From Desulfobacterales bacterium (GTDB lineage Bacteria; Desulfobacterota; Desulfobacteria; Desulfobacterales; SpSt-501), in contig JAUQXK010000088.1 of NCBI GenBank assembly GCA_030834695.1, positions 60,550 through 124,549 on the forward strand: a stretch of DNA of 64,000 bases. The letters run 5' to 3'. Under the pieces are notes generated by a model, which had not been told where the DNA came from, ran no database searches, and saw only the letters and a list, made by a program, of their open reading frames with translations. Position numbers and translations under genes: made by a program. Below are positions 54,108 through 63,810 of this stretch, one piece after another. Each line of letters begins with the position of its first letter. The stretch's first letter is position 1.

Positions 54108-55084
54108 GAGAGATCACTTACACTCAAGCACTGAACGAGGCGCTGCGCATTTGCATGACCGAGGACGAACGGGTGGTCCTGTTGGGAGAAGACATCGGCT
54201 GCTACGGCGGCATCTTCCAGGTGACCAAGGGCCTGCAGACCGAATTCGGGCCGGCCCGCGTGGTGGACACCCCGATTTCGGAGGCCGGCTTCGTGGGGGC
54301 CAGCGTGGGTGCGGCCCTGACCGGCATGCGGCCCGTCACCGAGATCATGTTCATCGACTTCACCACGGTGTGCATGGACATGGTCATCAACCAGATGGCC
54401 AAGATGCACTACATGTTCGGCGGCAAGGGCAAAGTCCCGATGGTGCTGCGCATCAACATCGGCGCCGGCCGCGGCACCGCCGCCCAGCATTCGCAAAGCT
54501 TCCACTCCGTCTTCATGCACATACCCGGGCTCTTCGTGGCGGCCCCCTCGACCCCGTATGATGCCAAGGGCCTGCTGATCGAGGCCGTGAAGAACGACAA
54601 CCCGGTCATTTTTGTCGAACACAAACGGCTCTACAACACAAAAGGCATGGTGCCCGAGGAGAGCTACCGCATCCCCTTCGGCCGGGCCGAGGTCAAGCGC
54701 GCCGGCAAGGACGTCACGGTCTTCGCCACCCACGCCCTGGTGCTGAGCGCATTGGAAGCGGCCGAGGAGGCCGCGAAGGACGGCATCGACATCGAGGTGA
54801 TCGACCCGCGCACGCTCGCGCCGCTCGACAAGGACACCCTGCTCACATCGGTCAAGAAGACCGGCCGGCTGCTCGTGGCCGACGAGGACAACAAAACCTG
54901 CGGGGTGGCCGCCGAGGTCTCCGCCATTGTTGCCGAGGAAGCCATCGACTACCTCAAGGCGCCCATTCTGCGCAACTGTTCGCCGGACACGCCCGTGCCG
55001 TTCTCGCCGCCGCTCGAGAAGGCCTACATTTTCGGCAAAGACCGGCTGCTCGAGTCCATCCGCCGCCTGATGGCGTATGCCTGA
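54104..55084 (+). CDS. acoB: Thiamine-diphosphate-dependent dehydrogenase E1 beta (AcoB type)
   Basis: 326 residues from the ATG at 54104, which overlaps the acoA-like stop. Marks: MREITYTQALNEALRICM, VVLLGEDIGCYGGIFQVT, VVDTPISEAGFVGASVG, the YMFGGKGKVPMVLRI loop, HSQSFHSVFMHIPGL with the conserved active-site histidine, and VIDPRTLAPLDKDTL. It completes the E1 heterotetramer. Length is standard for the family. Confidence 0.9.
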   Translation: MREITYTQALNEALRICMTEDERVVLLGEDIGCYGGIFQVTKGLQTEFGPARVVDTPISEAGFVGASVGAALTGMRPVTEIMFIDFTTVCMDMVINQMAKMHYMFGGKGKVPMVLRINIGAGRGTAAQHSQSFHSVFMHIPGLFVAAPSTPYDAKGLLIEAVKNDNPVIFVEHKRLYNTKGMVPEESYRIPFGRAEVKRAGKDVTVFATHALVLSALEAAEEAAKDGIDIEVIDPRTLAPLDKDTLLTSVKKTGRLLVADEDNKTCGVAAEVSAIVAEEAIDYLKAPILRNCSPDTPVPFSPPLEKAYIFGKDRLLESIRRLMAYA

Positions 55085-55099
55085 GAAAGGAGGCGCTGA

Positions 55100-56422
55100 A
55101 TGGCCACCGAAGTCGTCATCCCCATGCTGGGGGTTACCATTGAAACCGGCATTATCGTCGAATGGCTGAAAAAGGAGGGGGACTCGGTCCAAAAGGGCGA
55201 GAGCCTCTTCGTGGTGGAGGCCGACAAGGTCGTCACCGAGGTGGAGTCGCCCGCCGCCGGCGTGCTGGCGAAGATCCTGCTGCCCGCGGGGCAGAAGGTG
55301 CCGGTCCTGACCGTGGTCGCCGTCATCACCGAGCCCGGCGAAGCCGTTCCCGCCCGCTTTCTCGGAGCGGCGCCGGCCCCCGCCGTTGCCGAGCCGGAAC
55401 CGGCCCCGGCCGCCGCGGCCCCGGTGCCCGCCCCCGGCGCCCCGACCGCACACGGACCGCTACGGGCCGTCCCAGCCGCACGCGCCCTGGCGCGCGAAAA
55501 AGGCCTGGACCTCGGCACCGTCAAAGGCAGCGGCCCGGAAGGCGTCATTCTGCACCGGGACGTGGCCGTCTTTTCGGCGGCCCCGGCGACGCCGGCCTCG
55601 CATCTGGCCCGCCGGGCCGCCGAAAAGGCCGGCCTGCCGCTGGAGACGATCCCCGGCACCGGGGTGCGCGGCCGGATCATGCAGGCCGATGTGGCCGCCG
55701 CGGCGACGGCAGCGGCCGCCCCGCGCCTGGGCAAGATCATCCCCATGGACCGCATGCGCCGGATCATCGCCCGCCGCATGGCGGAAAGCGCCTTCACCGC
55801 GCCGCACATCTACTTTTTTTCGGATGTGGGCATGGACGCCCTGCTCGCTTTCCGCGAGCAGATCCTTCCGGATTTCGAAGCCCGCCTCGGTCTGCGACCG
55901 TCCGTGAACGATTTCCTGATCAAGGCGGCAGCCCTGACCATCCGCGACTATCCGCTGCTGAATGCCAGCGTGAAGGGCGATGAGATTCATATCCAGCCGG
56001 ACATCAACGTCTGTCTGGCCGTCGCGTTGCCGGACGGCCTGATCACGCCGGCGATCGCCGCCGCCGACACCTGCGGGCTGGCCGAAATCGTACGCCAGCG
56101 CGCCGACCTGGTGCGCCGCGCCCGCAGCGGCAGCCTGACGGTCGCCGAACTGGAGCGCGGCACCTTCACCATTTCGAGCCTGGCCCAATACGACATTACG
56201 CATTTCACGGCGATCCTGAACCCGCCCCAGAGCGCGATCCTTTCGGTCGGCCGGACGCGCGACCGGCTTTATTTGAACAACGGGCAGGTGGCCTCGGAAC
56301 GGATCGCCACCCTGGGCTTGTCGGTGGATCACCGCATCATCGACGGCACGCTGGCAGCGGAGTTTCTCCAGGCGCTCAAGGCCCGCCTGGAGAAGCCGGC
56401 CTTTGCCTTTATGCACATCTGA
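55100..56422 (+). CDS. acoC: Dihydrolipoamide acyltransferase E2 (AcoC type) with two subunit-binding domains
   Basis: 440 residues with AAAGGAGG before the ATG. The lipoyl domain (1-77) carries Lys43 in VVEADKVVTEV. An Ala/Pro linker leads to two peripheral-subunit-binding-like modules: AVPAARALAREKGLDLGTVK (~125-160) and ASHLARRAAEKAGLPLETI (~168-205), each with the G-x-G-P/R-x-G-x-I/V finish. The catalytic domain starts RMRRIIARRMAESAF and has DHRIIDG with His411 and Asp415. It transfers the acyl group from E1 to CoA. Most E2 proteins have one binding module; two is less usual. Acyl specificity is unknown. Confidence 0.9.
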   Translation: MATEVVIPMLGVTIETGIIVEWLKKEGDSVQKGESLFVVEADKVVTEVESPAAGVLAKILLPAGQKVPVLTVVAVITEPGEAVPARFLGAAPAPAVAEPEPAPAAAAPVPAPGAPTAHGPLRAVPAARALAREKGLDLGTVKGSGPEGVILHRDVAVFSAAPATPASHLARRAAEKAGLPLETIPGTGVRGRIMQADVAAAATAAAAPRLGKIIPMDRMRRIIARRMAESAFTAPHIYFFSDVGMDALLAFREQILPDFEARLGLRPSVNDFLIKAAALTIRDYPLLNASVKGDEIHIQPDINVCLAVALPDGLITPAIAAADTCGLAEIVRQRADLVRRARSGSLTVAELERGTFTISSLAQYDITHFTAILNPPQSAILSVGRTRDRLYLNNGQVASERIATLGLSVDHRIIDGTLAAEFLQALKARLEKPAFAFMHI

Positions 56423-56442
56423 AGGGAGCGACGCTCAAACGC

Positions 56443-57846
56443 ATGTACGATCTGGCGATCATCGGCGGCGGGCCGGGCGGCTACGTGGCGGCCATCGGCG
56501 CCGCGCGGCACGGCATGAAGGTTATCCTGATCGAAAAAGACCGGGTGGGCGGAACCTGTCTGAATCGCGGCTGCATTCCCACCAAGAGCCTTTACTACGA
56601 CGCCAAGCTCTTCCACTCCGCGCGCAGCTCGGCCGTGCTCACGGGCCGGGAGGCCCTGGCCGTGGACCCGGCGGCCATGCTGGCCCGCAAGCGCCAGGTG
56701 GTCGCCAGTCTCTGCTCCGGGCTGGAGCATGCCATCCGCAGCCACGGTGTTGCCATCGCACCGGGAGCCGCCGAGCTCGTCTCTCCGCAGCAGATCCGGA
56801 TTGCCCCCGCCGGCGCCGAGCCGTATATAGTCAAGGCCCGGCAGGTGATTATAGCGACCGGCTCGCGGCCGGCCGTCCCGGCGGCCGTCCCGGTCGACGG
56901 CGAGCGGGTGCAGACCACCGACCAGGCGCTCGACAGCGAGGCCATCCCGCGGCGGGTGGCGATCATCGGCGGCGGGGTCATCGGCCTGGAAATGGCCGCG
57001 ATCTACCTCAACCTCGGCTGCCGGGTCGTCGTCATCGAGATGCTGTCCGACATTTTGGCGACCGAGGACGCCGACGTCCGCAAGGCCATGCGCCAGCTGT
57101 TGCTGCAGCGCGGCGCGGCCCTGCACCTGCAGTCCCAGGTCCTGGAGGTCGCCCCCGCGGAAGCGGCGGTCGAGGTCGCGTTTCGCACCGGCTCCGGCGA
57201 GGTCCGCCGGGAGGCGGCCGACCGGGTGCTGGTGGCCGCCGGCCGCGCTCCTGTGCTCTCCGGCATCGACGCCGCCCGGCTCGGGCTGAAGATGGACGGC
57301 CGCTTCATCCGGGTGGACGAGCGCCTCCGGACCAGTCTTCCCGGGGTCTATGCCATCGGCGATGTGATCGGCGGCATGATGCTCGCGCACAAGGCGTCGG
57401 CCGAAGCCGAGGCCGTGGTGGCCGATCTGCGCGGCGGCCGGCGCACGGTCCGGCCGGAGCGGGTGCCGCGCTGCATCTGGGGCCTGGCTGAAATCGGCGC
57501 CATCGGGCTTTCGGAGGAACAGGCCGCCGCTGCCGGCCGGCGCGTGAAGGTCGGCCGGTTCCCCTACCTGGCCAGCGGCGCGGCCCACGCCCTCGGCGCC
57601 ACGGATGGGTTTGTCAAAATCGTCGGCGATCCGGACAGCGGGGAGATTTTGGGGGTGCACATCATCGGCGCGCATGCGACCGATCTCATCAGCGAAGCCG
57701 CCACGGCCATGAGCCTGGAGGCTTTCGTCGAAGACCTGTCCGAAGCCGTCAAGCCGCACCCCACCCTGAGCGAAACCGTGAGCGAGGCCGCCTTGAGCTG
57801 GCGGAACATGGCCATTCATCTGCCGGCATCCGGAGCGTCCCCATGA
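56443..57846 (+). CDS. lpdA: Dihydrolipoyl dehydrogenase E3
   Basis: 467 residues, ATG after GAAGGGAGCG. The FAD-binding DLAIIGGGPGGYVAAI, redox disulfide GGTCLNRGCIPTK (Cys39, Cys44), NAD-binding VAIIGGGVIGLEMAAIY, AIGDVIGGMMLAHKA and the C-terminal HPTLSE (His439, Glu444) are all present. It reoxidises the lipoyl group of E2 with NAD+. Being the fourth gene of the complex, it is probably dedicated to it. A 22-codon frame overlaps its stop and leads into livH. Confidence 0.95.
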   Translation: MYDLAIIGGGPGGYVAAIGAARHGMKVILIEKDRVGGTCLNRGCIPTKSLYYDAKLFHSARSSAVLTGREALAVDPAAMLARKRQVVASLCSGLEHAIRSHGVAIAPGAAELVSPQQIRIAPAGAEPYIVKARQVIIATGSRPAVPAAVPVDGERVQTTDQALDSEAIPRRVAIIGGGVIGLEMAAIYLNLGCRVVVIEMLSDILATEDADVRKAMRQLLLQRGAALHLQSQVLEVAPAEAAVEVAFRTGSGEVRREAADRVLVAAGRAPVLSGIDAARLGLKMDGRFIRVDERLRTSLPGVYAIGDVIGGMMLAHKASAEAEAVVADLRGGRRTVRPERVPRCIWGLAEIGAIGLSEEQAAAAGRRVKVGRFPYLASGAAHALGATDGFVKIVGDPDSGEILGVHIIGAHATDLISEAATAMSLEAFVEDLSEAVKPHPTLSETVSEAALSWRNMAIHLPASGASP

Positions 57847-57898
57847 CCCGGCTTACACACGCCCTGGCGGTTTACCCGCCGGACCCGGGGGCACCCGA

Positions 57899-58768
57899 AT
57901 GGACTGGATAACGACACTGGCCGTCCAGGGTCTGCACGGCATGGTTTACGGGATGCTGCTGTTCCTGGTGGCCTCGGGGCTGACCCTCATCTTCGGCATG
58001 ATGGGAGTGCTCAACTTCGCCCACGGCGCTCTCTACATGCTCGGGGCCTATTTCTCGTTTTCGATCCTGAGATGGAGCGGCAGCTTCTGGGCAAGCCTGC
58101 TGGTGGCCCCTCTGGCCGTGGCGGCCGCCGGCATGGCCATCGAACGGTTTTTCCTGCGCAAAGTGCACGCTCACGGCCACGCCCACGAACTGCTGATCAC
58201 CTTCGGGATCGCTTACATCATCGAAGAACTGGTCAAGATGATCTGGGGCAACAAGCCCCTGCTGGTGGTGCTGCCGCCGGCGCTGAGCGGCTCGGCCGCC
58301 TTCTTCGGCATTCAATATCCGGTCTATCGACTGTTCATTCTATGCGTGTCGCTGCTGGTCTTCATCCTGCTTTTCACCCTGCTGTTCAAAACCCGCATCG
58401 GCATCATCGTGCGCGCCGCGGTGGCGAACAAGCAGATGACGGACGCGCTGGGGTTCAATGTGCCGTTAATCTTCCTGCTGCTGTTCGGCATGGGGGCCTG
58501 GCTGGCGGGTCTGGCCGGCGTCATCGGCGGGCCTTATCTGATCACCAACCCCGGCATGGCGGCCACGATCATCATCGACCTTTTCGTGGTGGTGGTGGTG
58601 GGGGGGCTGGGGTCGGTGGAAGGCGCCCTCATCGCCTCGCTGCTCATCGGTTGGCTGCAGTCCTTCGGCATCCTGTTCCTGCCCCAGTTCGCCATCGTAT
58701 TCGAATTCCTGTTGATGGCCCTGGTCCTGATCTTCAGGCCTCACGGCCTTTTGGGGGAGGCCAAGTGA
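57899..58768 (+). CDS. livH: Branched-chain-type ABC transporter permease LivH
   Basis: 289 residues. Eight or so membrane segments, with LTLIFGMMGVLNFAHGALYM, the conserved cytoplasmic loop TRIGIIVRAAVANKQMTDAL and ALGFNVPLIFLLLFGMGAWL typical of LivH. GGLGSVEGALIASLLIGWLQ completes the pattern. Inner membrane. The stop overlaps the livM start (GTGA). The importer type also carries aromatic acids, amides and urea, so leucine is not implied. Confidence 0.92.
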   Translation: MDWITTLAVQGLHGMVYGMLLFLVASGLTLIFGMMGVLNFAHGALYMLGAYFSFSILRWSGSFWASLLVAPLAVAAAGMAIERFFLRKVHAHGHAHELLITFGIAYIIEELVKMIWGNKPLLVVLPPALSGSAAFFGIQYPVYRLFILCVSLLVFILLFTLLFKTRIGIIVRAAVANKQMTDALGFNVPLIFLLLFGMGAWLAGLAGVIGGPYLITNPGMAATIIIDLFVVVVVGGLGSVEGALIASLLIGWLQSFGILFLPQFAIVFEFLLMALVLIFRPHGLLGEAK

Positions 58769-59748
58769 AGACAATCACCCTTCGCAACACGCTCCTGCTG
58801 ATGGCGTTTCTTCTGTTCCTGGCGCTGATCCCCGGCCTGGTCTCGGAGTTCAATCTCAATCTGATCACCGGCATGGCGATCTACTCCCTCTTCGTGCTGA
58901 GCTACAACATCTTGTTTGGAAACGCCGGGCTGCTGTCTTTCGGGCATGCGGCCTACTTCGGCATGGGTGCCTACACCGCGATCATCCTCTTTAAGAAGCT
59001 CAAGTTCGGGATCCTGGCGGGGCTGTTCAGCGGCGCGGCAACGGGTGCCCTGCTCGGTCTGATCTTCGGACTTTTCGTCGTGCGGCTGGGCGGCACCTAC
59101 TTCGCGCTGCTGACGCTCGCCTTCAACCAGCTGGTCTATGCGGCCGCCGAGAAATTCCGCTTCCTCACCGGCGGGGAGGACGGCGTCGCCGCCATGCGGC
59201 CCAAGCTGGCGCTGCCGGGGATGGCGTCCATCGACATGTTTTCGTCGGTCAACTGGTACTACTTGGTCATGGTCATCGTTCTGGCGGGCGGCGCCTTCTG
59301 CTGGTATTTTACGCGCACGCCCCTCGGCCGTCTGAACGAATGCCTGCGGGAAAACGAAGACCGTGCCCGTTTCATCGGCTACAACGTGTACGCCTCCAAG
59401 CTGGCGATCTATGTGATCTCGGCCTTCTTCGCCGGGCTGGCGGGAGCGCTGGCCGGCGCTTTCCAGGAGTTCGTCACGGTCACCTTCATCAACCTGGACA
59501 AGGCGGCGGAGGTCCTGATCATGACCTTTATCGGCGGGGCCCGCTATTTCTGGGGCCCCATCCTGGGGGCCTGTTTCCTGACCTGGCTGAACGACCTGAT
59601 CAGCAGCTGGACCAAGCATTGGCCGCTCATCCAGGGGGCGTTGTTCGTCGCGCTGGTCATGTACGCGCCCAACGGCCTGAGCGGCTTGGTGATGAGCCTG
59701 CGGGATCGACTGTGGGCGAAGGCCGCCACCCCGCGGCCGGCGGCGTGA
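58765..59748 (+). CDS. livM: Branched-chain-type ABC transporter permease LivM
   Basis: 327 residues from the GTG at 58765, overlapping the livH stop. Marks are ALSYNILFG-like SYNILFGNAGLLSFGHAAYF, YFALLTLAFNQLVYA, TPLGRLNECLRENEDRARFI and AFFAGLAGALAGAFQ. Pairs with LivH to form the membrane channel. A long in-frame extension upstream overlaps livH and is not coding. Confidence 0.92.
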   Translation: MKTITLRNTLLLMAFLLFLALIPGLVSEFNLNLITGMAIYSLFVLSYNILFGNAGLLSFGHAAYFGMGAYTAIILFKKLKFGILAGLFSGAATGALLGLIFGLFVVRLGGTYFALLTLAFNQLVYAAAEKFRFLTGGEDGVAAMRPKLALPGMASIDMFSSVNWYYLVMVIVLAGGAFCWYFTRTPLGRLNECLRENEDRARFIGYNVYASKLAIYVISAFFAGLAGALAGAFQEFVTVTFINLDKAAEVLIMTFIGGARYFWGPILGACFLTWLNDLISSWTKHWPLIQGALFVALVMYAPNGLSGLVMSLRDRLWAKAATPRPAA

Positions 59749-59767
59749 AACGGGAGGAGGGCCGGGC

Positions 59768-60502
<735 letters not shown>

Positions 60503-60504
60503 GC

Positions 60505-61215
60505 ATGCTGATCCTCAACGCCGTGAACACCTTCTACGGTAAAAGCCACGTGCTATTCGATGTGTCGCTCGAGGTCCGCCGGGGCGAAATCGTCGCCCTG
60601 CTCGGCCGCAACGGGGTCGGCAAGTCCACCACCCTCGGGACGGTCATGGGGCTTGTCCCGGCGCATAGCGGTTCCATTCGTTTCAGAGAAACGGAGATCA
60701 TCGGCCGCAAACCTCATCAGAATGCCATGGCGGGGCTCGGCTTTGTCCCCGAGGAGCGTTGGATTTTCCCCACCCTCACCGTGCACCAGAACCTGCTCAT
60801 GGGCATCAAGCCCGGTCATTTGGGAAAGACGCCGGTGGGCGGCTGGACCATCGAACGCGCTTACGACAGCTTCCCCCAGCTCGCCGAGCGGCGCAACCAG
60901 CTCGGCGGCATCCTCTCCGGCGGCGAGAAACAAATGCTGACCATCGTGCGCACGCTGCTGGGTAACCCCGAGCTGATCCTGATCGACGAGCCGACCGAGG
61001 GATTGGCCCCGATCATCGTTGAACACGTGAATACACTCATCGCCGACATCAACCGGGAAGGGCTGACGGTCCTGCTCGTGGAGCAGAACCTGCAGGCCTG
61101 CCTGCGTTTGGCGCACCGCATCTATATCTTGAGCAAGGGGCAGGTCAAGTGGGCCGGCACCCCCAAGGATCTGGAAGAAAGCAAGGATGTCCGCAAGCAA
61201 TACCTCGAAGTCTGA
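60505..61215 (+). CDS. livF: Branched-chain-type ABC transporter ATPase LivF
   Basis: 236 residues. Walker A GRNGVGKSTTLGTVMG, GLGFVPEERWIFPTLTVHQN, signature LSGGEKQMLTIVR, Walker B LILIDEPTEGLAPII and VEQNLQACL. Second ATPase of the importer. GEKQ replaces the usual GQQQ. Complete, with typical LivF length. Confidence 0.94.
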   Translation: MLILNAVNTFYGKSHVLFDVSLEVRRGEIVALLGRNGVGKSTTLGTVMGLVPAHSGSIRFRETEIIGRKPHQNAMAGLGFVPEERWIFPTLTVHQNLLMGIKPGHLGKTPVGGWTIERAYDSFPQLAERRNQLGGILSGGEKQMLTIVRTLLGNPELILIDEPTEGLAPIIVEHVNTLIADINREGLTVLLVEQNLQACLRLAHRIYILSKGQVKWAGTPKDLEESKDVRKQYLEV

Positions 61216-61271
61216 TGGCAGGCGGCGTATGTGTCTCAACATCCCTAACTCACCACGAAGGAGGAAACCAA

Positions 61272-62486
61272 ATGAAAACGATCACTGCATTCGCTAGAAT
61301 CCTGACGGTCCTGCTGGCGATAGCCGCACTGGCATCGCCCGGCGTGGCGCAGGATACGGTCAAGCTGGGCATCAACGAGGTGCGCTCGGGCGCGTTCACC
61401 ACCAACGGCGACCGCGTCGTGTGGGGCGTTGAGGCCGCGGTGAAGGAAGTCAACGAGGCGGGCGGCCTGATCGGCAAGAAGATCGAGCTGGTCATCGAAG
61501 ACAACCAGCTCAAGGGCGAGATCGCCGTCCAAAAGCTCAAGAAGATGATTCTGGAAGACAACTGTCAGATCATCATCCAGGGATCTTCCTCCGGGGTCGG
61601 CGGCGCCATCGCCCAGCAGATGCCGCGCTACAAACGCATCTATCTGTGCACCAACGCCGAGGCCATGGCCATCACCGGCGAAAACTTTACGCCCTACACC
61701 TTCCGGACCTGCCTGAACGCCGCCCAGCACGTCAAGGGCCTGGCCAAGTACTTCGGCGGCAAGGGATTGAAGAAACCCTTCCTCTTGAACCAGGATTACT
61801 CCTGGGGCTACGACGTGGCCAAATACTACGAGATGTACGTCACCCAATACGCCAAGGACGCCAAGGTGGTCGGCAAGGAGTTCCATCCCATGTTCAACAA
61901 GGACTTCGGCCCCTACCTCAGCAAAATCCAGGCCGCCGGCGCGGACTACGTCCTTACCGGCAACTGGGGCACCGACATGACCCAGCTCATCACGCAGGGC
62001 CGCAGCCTGGGGCTGAAGGTCCCCATCGGCAGCACCTTCATCGACGACGATGCGGTGGGGGCCGTCGCGGGCGACGCCTATATCGGCGACATCGGCGCCA
62101 ACCAGTACATTCTCGGCGTGGATACGCCCCAGGCCAAGGCGTTCGAAGACGGTTTCTTCAAGAGTTCCGGCGGCAAGTGGCCGTCCTTCGTCGCGATGGA
62201 AGCCTACATCGGCACCAAGATGTATTTTGAAGCCGTGAAGAAGGCCAAGACCTTCGAAACCGAGGCCGTCATCAAGGCCTTCGAGGGCATGACCTACGAG
62301 GGGCCCCTCGGCACGATTACTATGCGTAAAGAGGACCACCAGGCCCAGTCGCCGGTGGCGGTCGGCGAGGTGGTGAAAAAGACCAAGTACTATGATTTCC
62401 CCTACCTCAAGCCGGTCATGATCGTGCCCGCGGCCGAAGTCTCCGCGACGTTGGAGGAAAGCGGCTGGAAGCCCTACAAGGAATAA
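61272..62486 (+). CDS. livK: Branched-chain-type ABC transporter substrate-binding protein LivK
   Basis: 404 residues from the ATG at 61272 (GAAGGAGG upstream). Signal peptide (ARILTVLLAIAALASPGVAQ), then the periplasmic type I binding fold: VKLGINEVRSGAFTTNGDR, KEVNEAGGLIGKKIELVIED, GSSSGVGGAIAQQMPRYKRI, YSWGYDVAKYYEMYV, TGNWGTDMTQLITQGRSLGL. It differs clearly from leucine-binding proteins around the ligand pocket, so the ligand may be an alicyclic or aromatic acid, consistent with the badH-like gene downstream. That is inference. In the classical arrangement it comes last, as here. Confidence 0.92.
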   Translation: MKTITAFARILTVLLAIAALASPGVAQDTVKLGINEVRSGAFTTNGDRVVWGVEAAVKEVNEAGGLIGKKIELVIEDNQLKGEIAVQKLKKMILEDNCQIIIQGSSSGVGGAIAQQMPRYKRIYLCTNAEAMAITGENFTPYTFRTCLNAAQHVKGLAKYFGGKGLKKPFLLNQDYSWGYDVAKYYEMYVTQYAKDAKVVGKEFHPMFNKDFGPYLSKIQAAGADYVLTGNWGTDMTQLITQGRSLGLKVPIGSTFIDDDAVGAVAGDAYIGDIGANQYILGVDTPQAKAFEDGFFKSSGGKWPSFVAMEAYIGTKMYFEAVKKAKTFETEAVIKAFEGMTYEGPLGTITMRKEDHQAQSPVAVGEVVKKTKYYDFPYLKPVMIVPAAEVSATLEESGWKPYKE

Positions 62487-62571
62487 CCGTTTGAAACCCC
62501 GCGGGCCGGGGATGCCGCTCCGGCCCCGGGGGTGTTACCTCGACAGTCAACTTTGAGGGAAGGGCGCAGGC

Positions 62572-63000
62572 ATGGAGATCCGCTGGCACCACGTGGCGAT
62601 GGCCGTCCGGGACATGGACCGGATCGTGCCGTTCTACCGCGATCTGCTGGGATTCGAAGTGGACTGGGAGAAGCCGCATTACAGCGGCGAACCCCTGTCG
62701 CAGGTGGTCGGGCTCGAACGCGCCGCGGCGCGGGTCGTGATGCTCAAAGGCCTCGGCGGCCGGATGGAGCTCTTCCAGTATCTGAATCCGCTCGGCCGGG
62801 ACCGGTCGAGCGGCCGGCAGTGCGACTTCGGCCTGACCCATGTGGCCCTGGAGGTCAAGGGCATCCACGCCATTTACGATCGCCTGCGGCAGGCCGGCGT
62901 CGCCTTCAACTGCCCGCCCCAATTCCTGCGGCCGGGCGCGTGTGCGACCTACATGCAGGATCCCGAGGGCAACACGGTCGAACTGATCGAATACGATTGA
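62572..63000 (+). CDS. VOC (glyoxalase/epimerase) superfamily protein
   Basis: 142 residues, ATG after GAAGGGCG. One VOC module pair: IRWHHVAMAVRDMDRIVPFY, RDLLGFEVDWEKPHYSGE, ALEVKGIHAIYDRLRQAGV, MQDPEGNTVELIEYD. Candidate metal ligands are His7, Glu near residue 65, His near residue 88 and Glu near the end. Family members include methylmalonyl-CoA epimerase, glyoxalase I and extradiol dioxygenases; size suits an epimerase or isomerase. Located between an importer and a CoA-type dehydrogenase, it may act on a CoA ester. Function not established. Confidence 0.75.
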   Translation: MEIRWHHVAMAVRDMDRIVPFYRDLLGFEVDWEKPHYSGEPLSQVVGLERAAARVVMLKGLGGRMELFQYLNPLGRDRSSGRQCDFGLTHVALEVKGIHAIYDRLRQAGVAFNCPPQFLRPGACATYMQDPEGNTVELIEYD

Positions 63001-63013
63001 GGAGGCAATTCCC

Positions 63014-63778
63014 ATGCTTCTCCAGGATCAAGTGGCCATCGTCACCGGCGCCGGCAGCGGCATCGGGCGCGCGATCGCGATGCGCCTCGCCGAAGAAGGC
63101 TGCCTGGTCGGCATCTTCGACCTGAACGCGGCGGGCGGCGCCGACACCCGCGACGCGATCGCCACCGCCGGCGGTCGCGCGTGGTCGTACCGCGTCGACA
63201 TCAGCCAGGCCAGCGAGATCGCCGACGCGCTCGCGCAGTTCACCGCGGCCGCCGGCCCGGTCGACGTGCTGGTCAACAACGCCGGCTGGGATCGCGCGAT
63301 GCCGTTCCTGAAGACCGACTTCGCGCTGTGGCAGAGGATCGTCGCGATCAACCTGTACGGCCCGCTGCACATGCACCACGCGATCCTGCCGGGCATGGCC
63401 GAGCGCAAGCGCGGCAAGGTGATCAACGTCGCCTCCGACGCCGGCCGCGTCGGCTCGTCGGGCGAGGCAGTCTATGCCGCGTGCAAGGGCGGCATCATCG
63501 CGTTCACGAAGACGATGGCGCGCGAGATGGCGCGCTCGAACATCCAGTTGAACGCACTGTGCCCGGGACCGACCGACACGCCGCTGCTGGCCGACTTCGC
63601 CGGCGAGGGCGAGTCCGGGCGCAAGCTGGTCGCGGCGCTCGAAGCCGCGATCCCGATGCGGCGGCTGGGCAAGCCGGACGACTATCCGGGGCTCGTCGCA
63701 TTCCTCGCCAGCAGCGACTCCGACTACATCACCGGGCAGGTGATCAGCGTCTCGGGCGGATTGACGATGGCCGGCTGA
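63014..63778 (+). CDS. Short-chain dehydrogenase, BadH-like
   Basis: 254 residues, GGAGGC before the ATG. Rossmann TGAGSGIGRAIAMRL, NNAG (VLVNNAGWDRAMPF), catalytic Ser in VASDAGRVGSSGEAVYAACK with YxxxK (YAACK), and CPGPTDTPLL. The strings NNAGWD, DAGRVGSSGEAVYAACKGGI and VSGGLTM are those I recall from 2-hydroxycyclohexanecarboxyl-CoA dehydrogenase (BadH) of cyclohexanecarboxylate degradation. The partial acyl-CoA dehydrogenase following it fits that pathway. Codon choice shifts to GCG and CGC-GCG runs compared with the genes before it, which prefer GCC. Confidence 0.85.
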   Translation: MLLQDQVAIVTGAGSGIGRAIAMRLAEEGCLVGIFDLNAAGGADTRDAIATAGGRAWSYRVDISQASEIADALAQFTAAAGPVDVLVNNAGWDRAMPFLKTDFALWQRIVAINLYGPLHMHHAILPGMAERKRGKVINVASDAGRVGSSGEAVYAACKGGIIAFTKTMAREMARSNIQLNALCPGPTDTPLLADFAGEGESGRKLVAALEAAIPMRRLGKPDDYPGLVAFLASSDSDYITGQVISVSGGLTMAG

Positions 63779-63810
63779 GAGCGCGGCCGGTACCCACAGG
63801 AGCGGCCACG

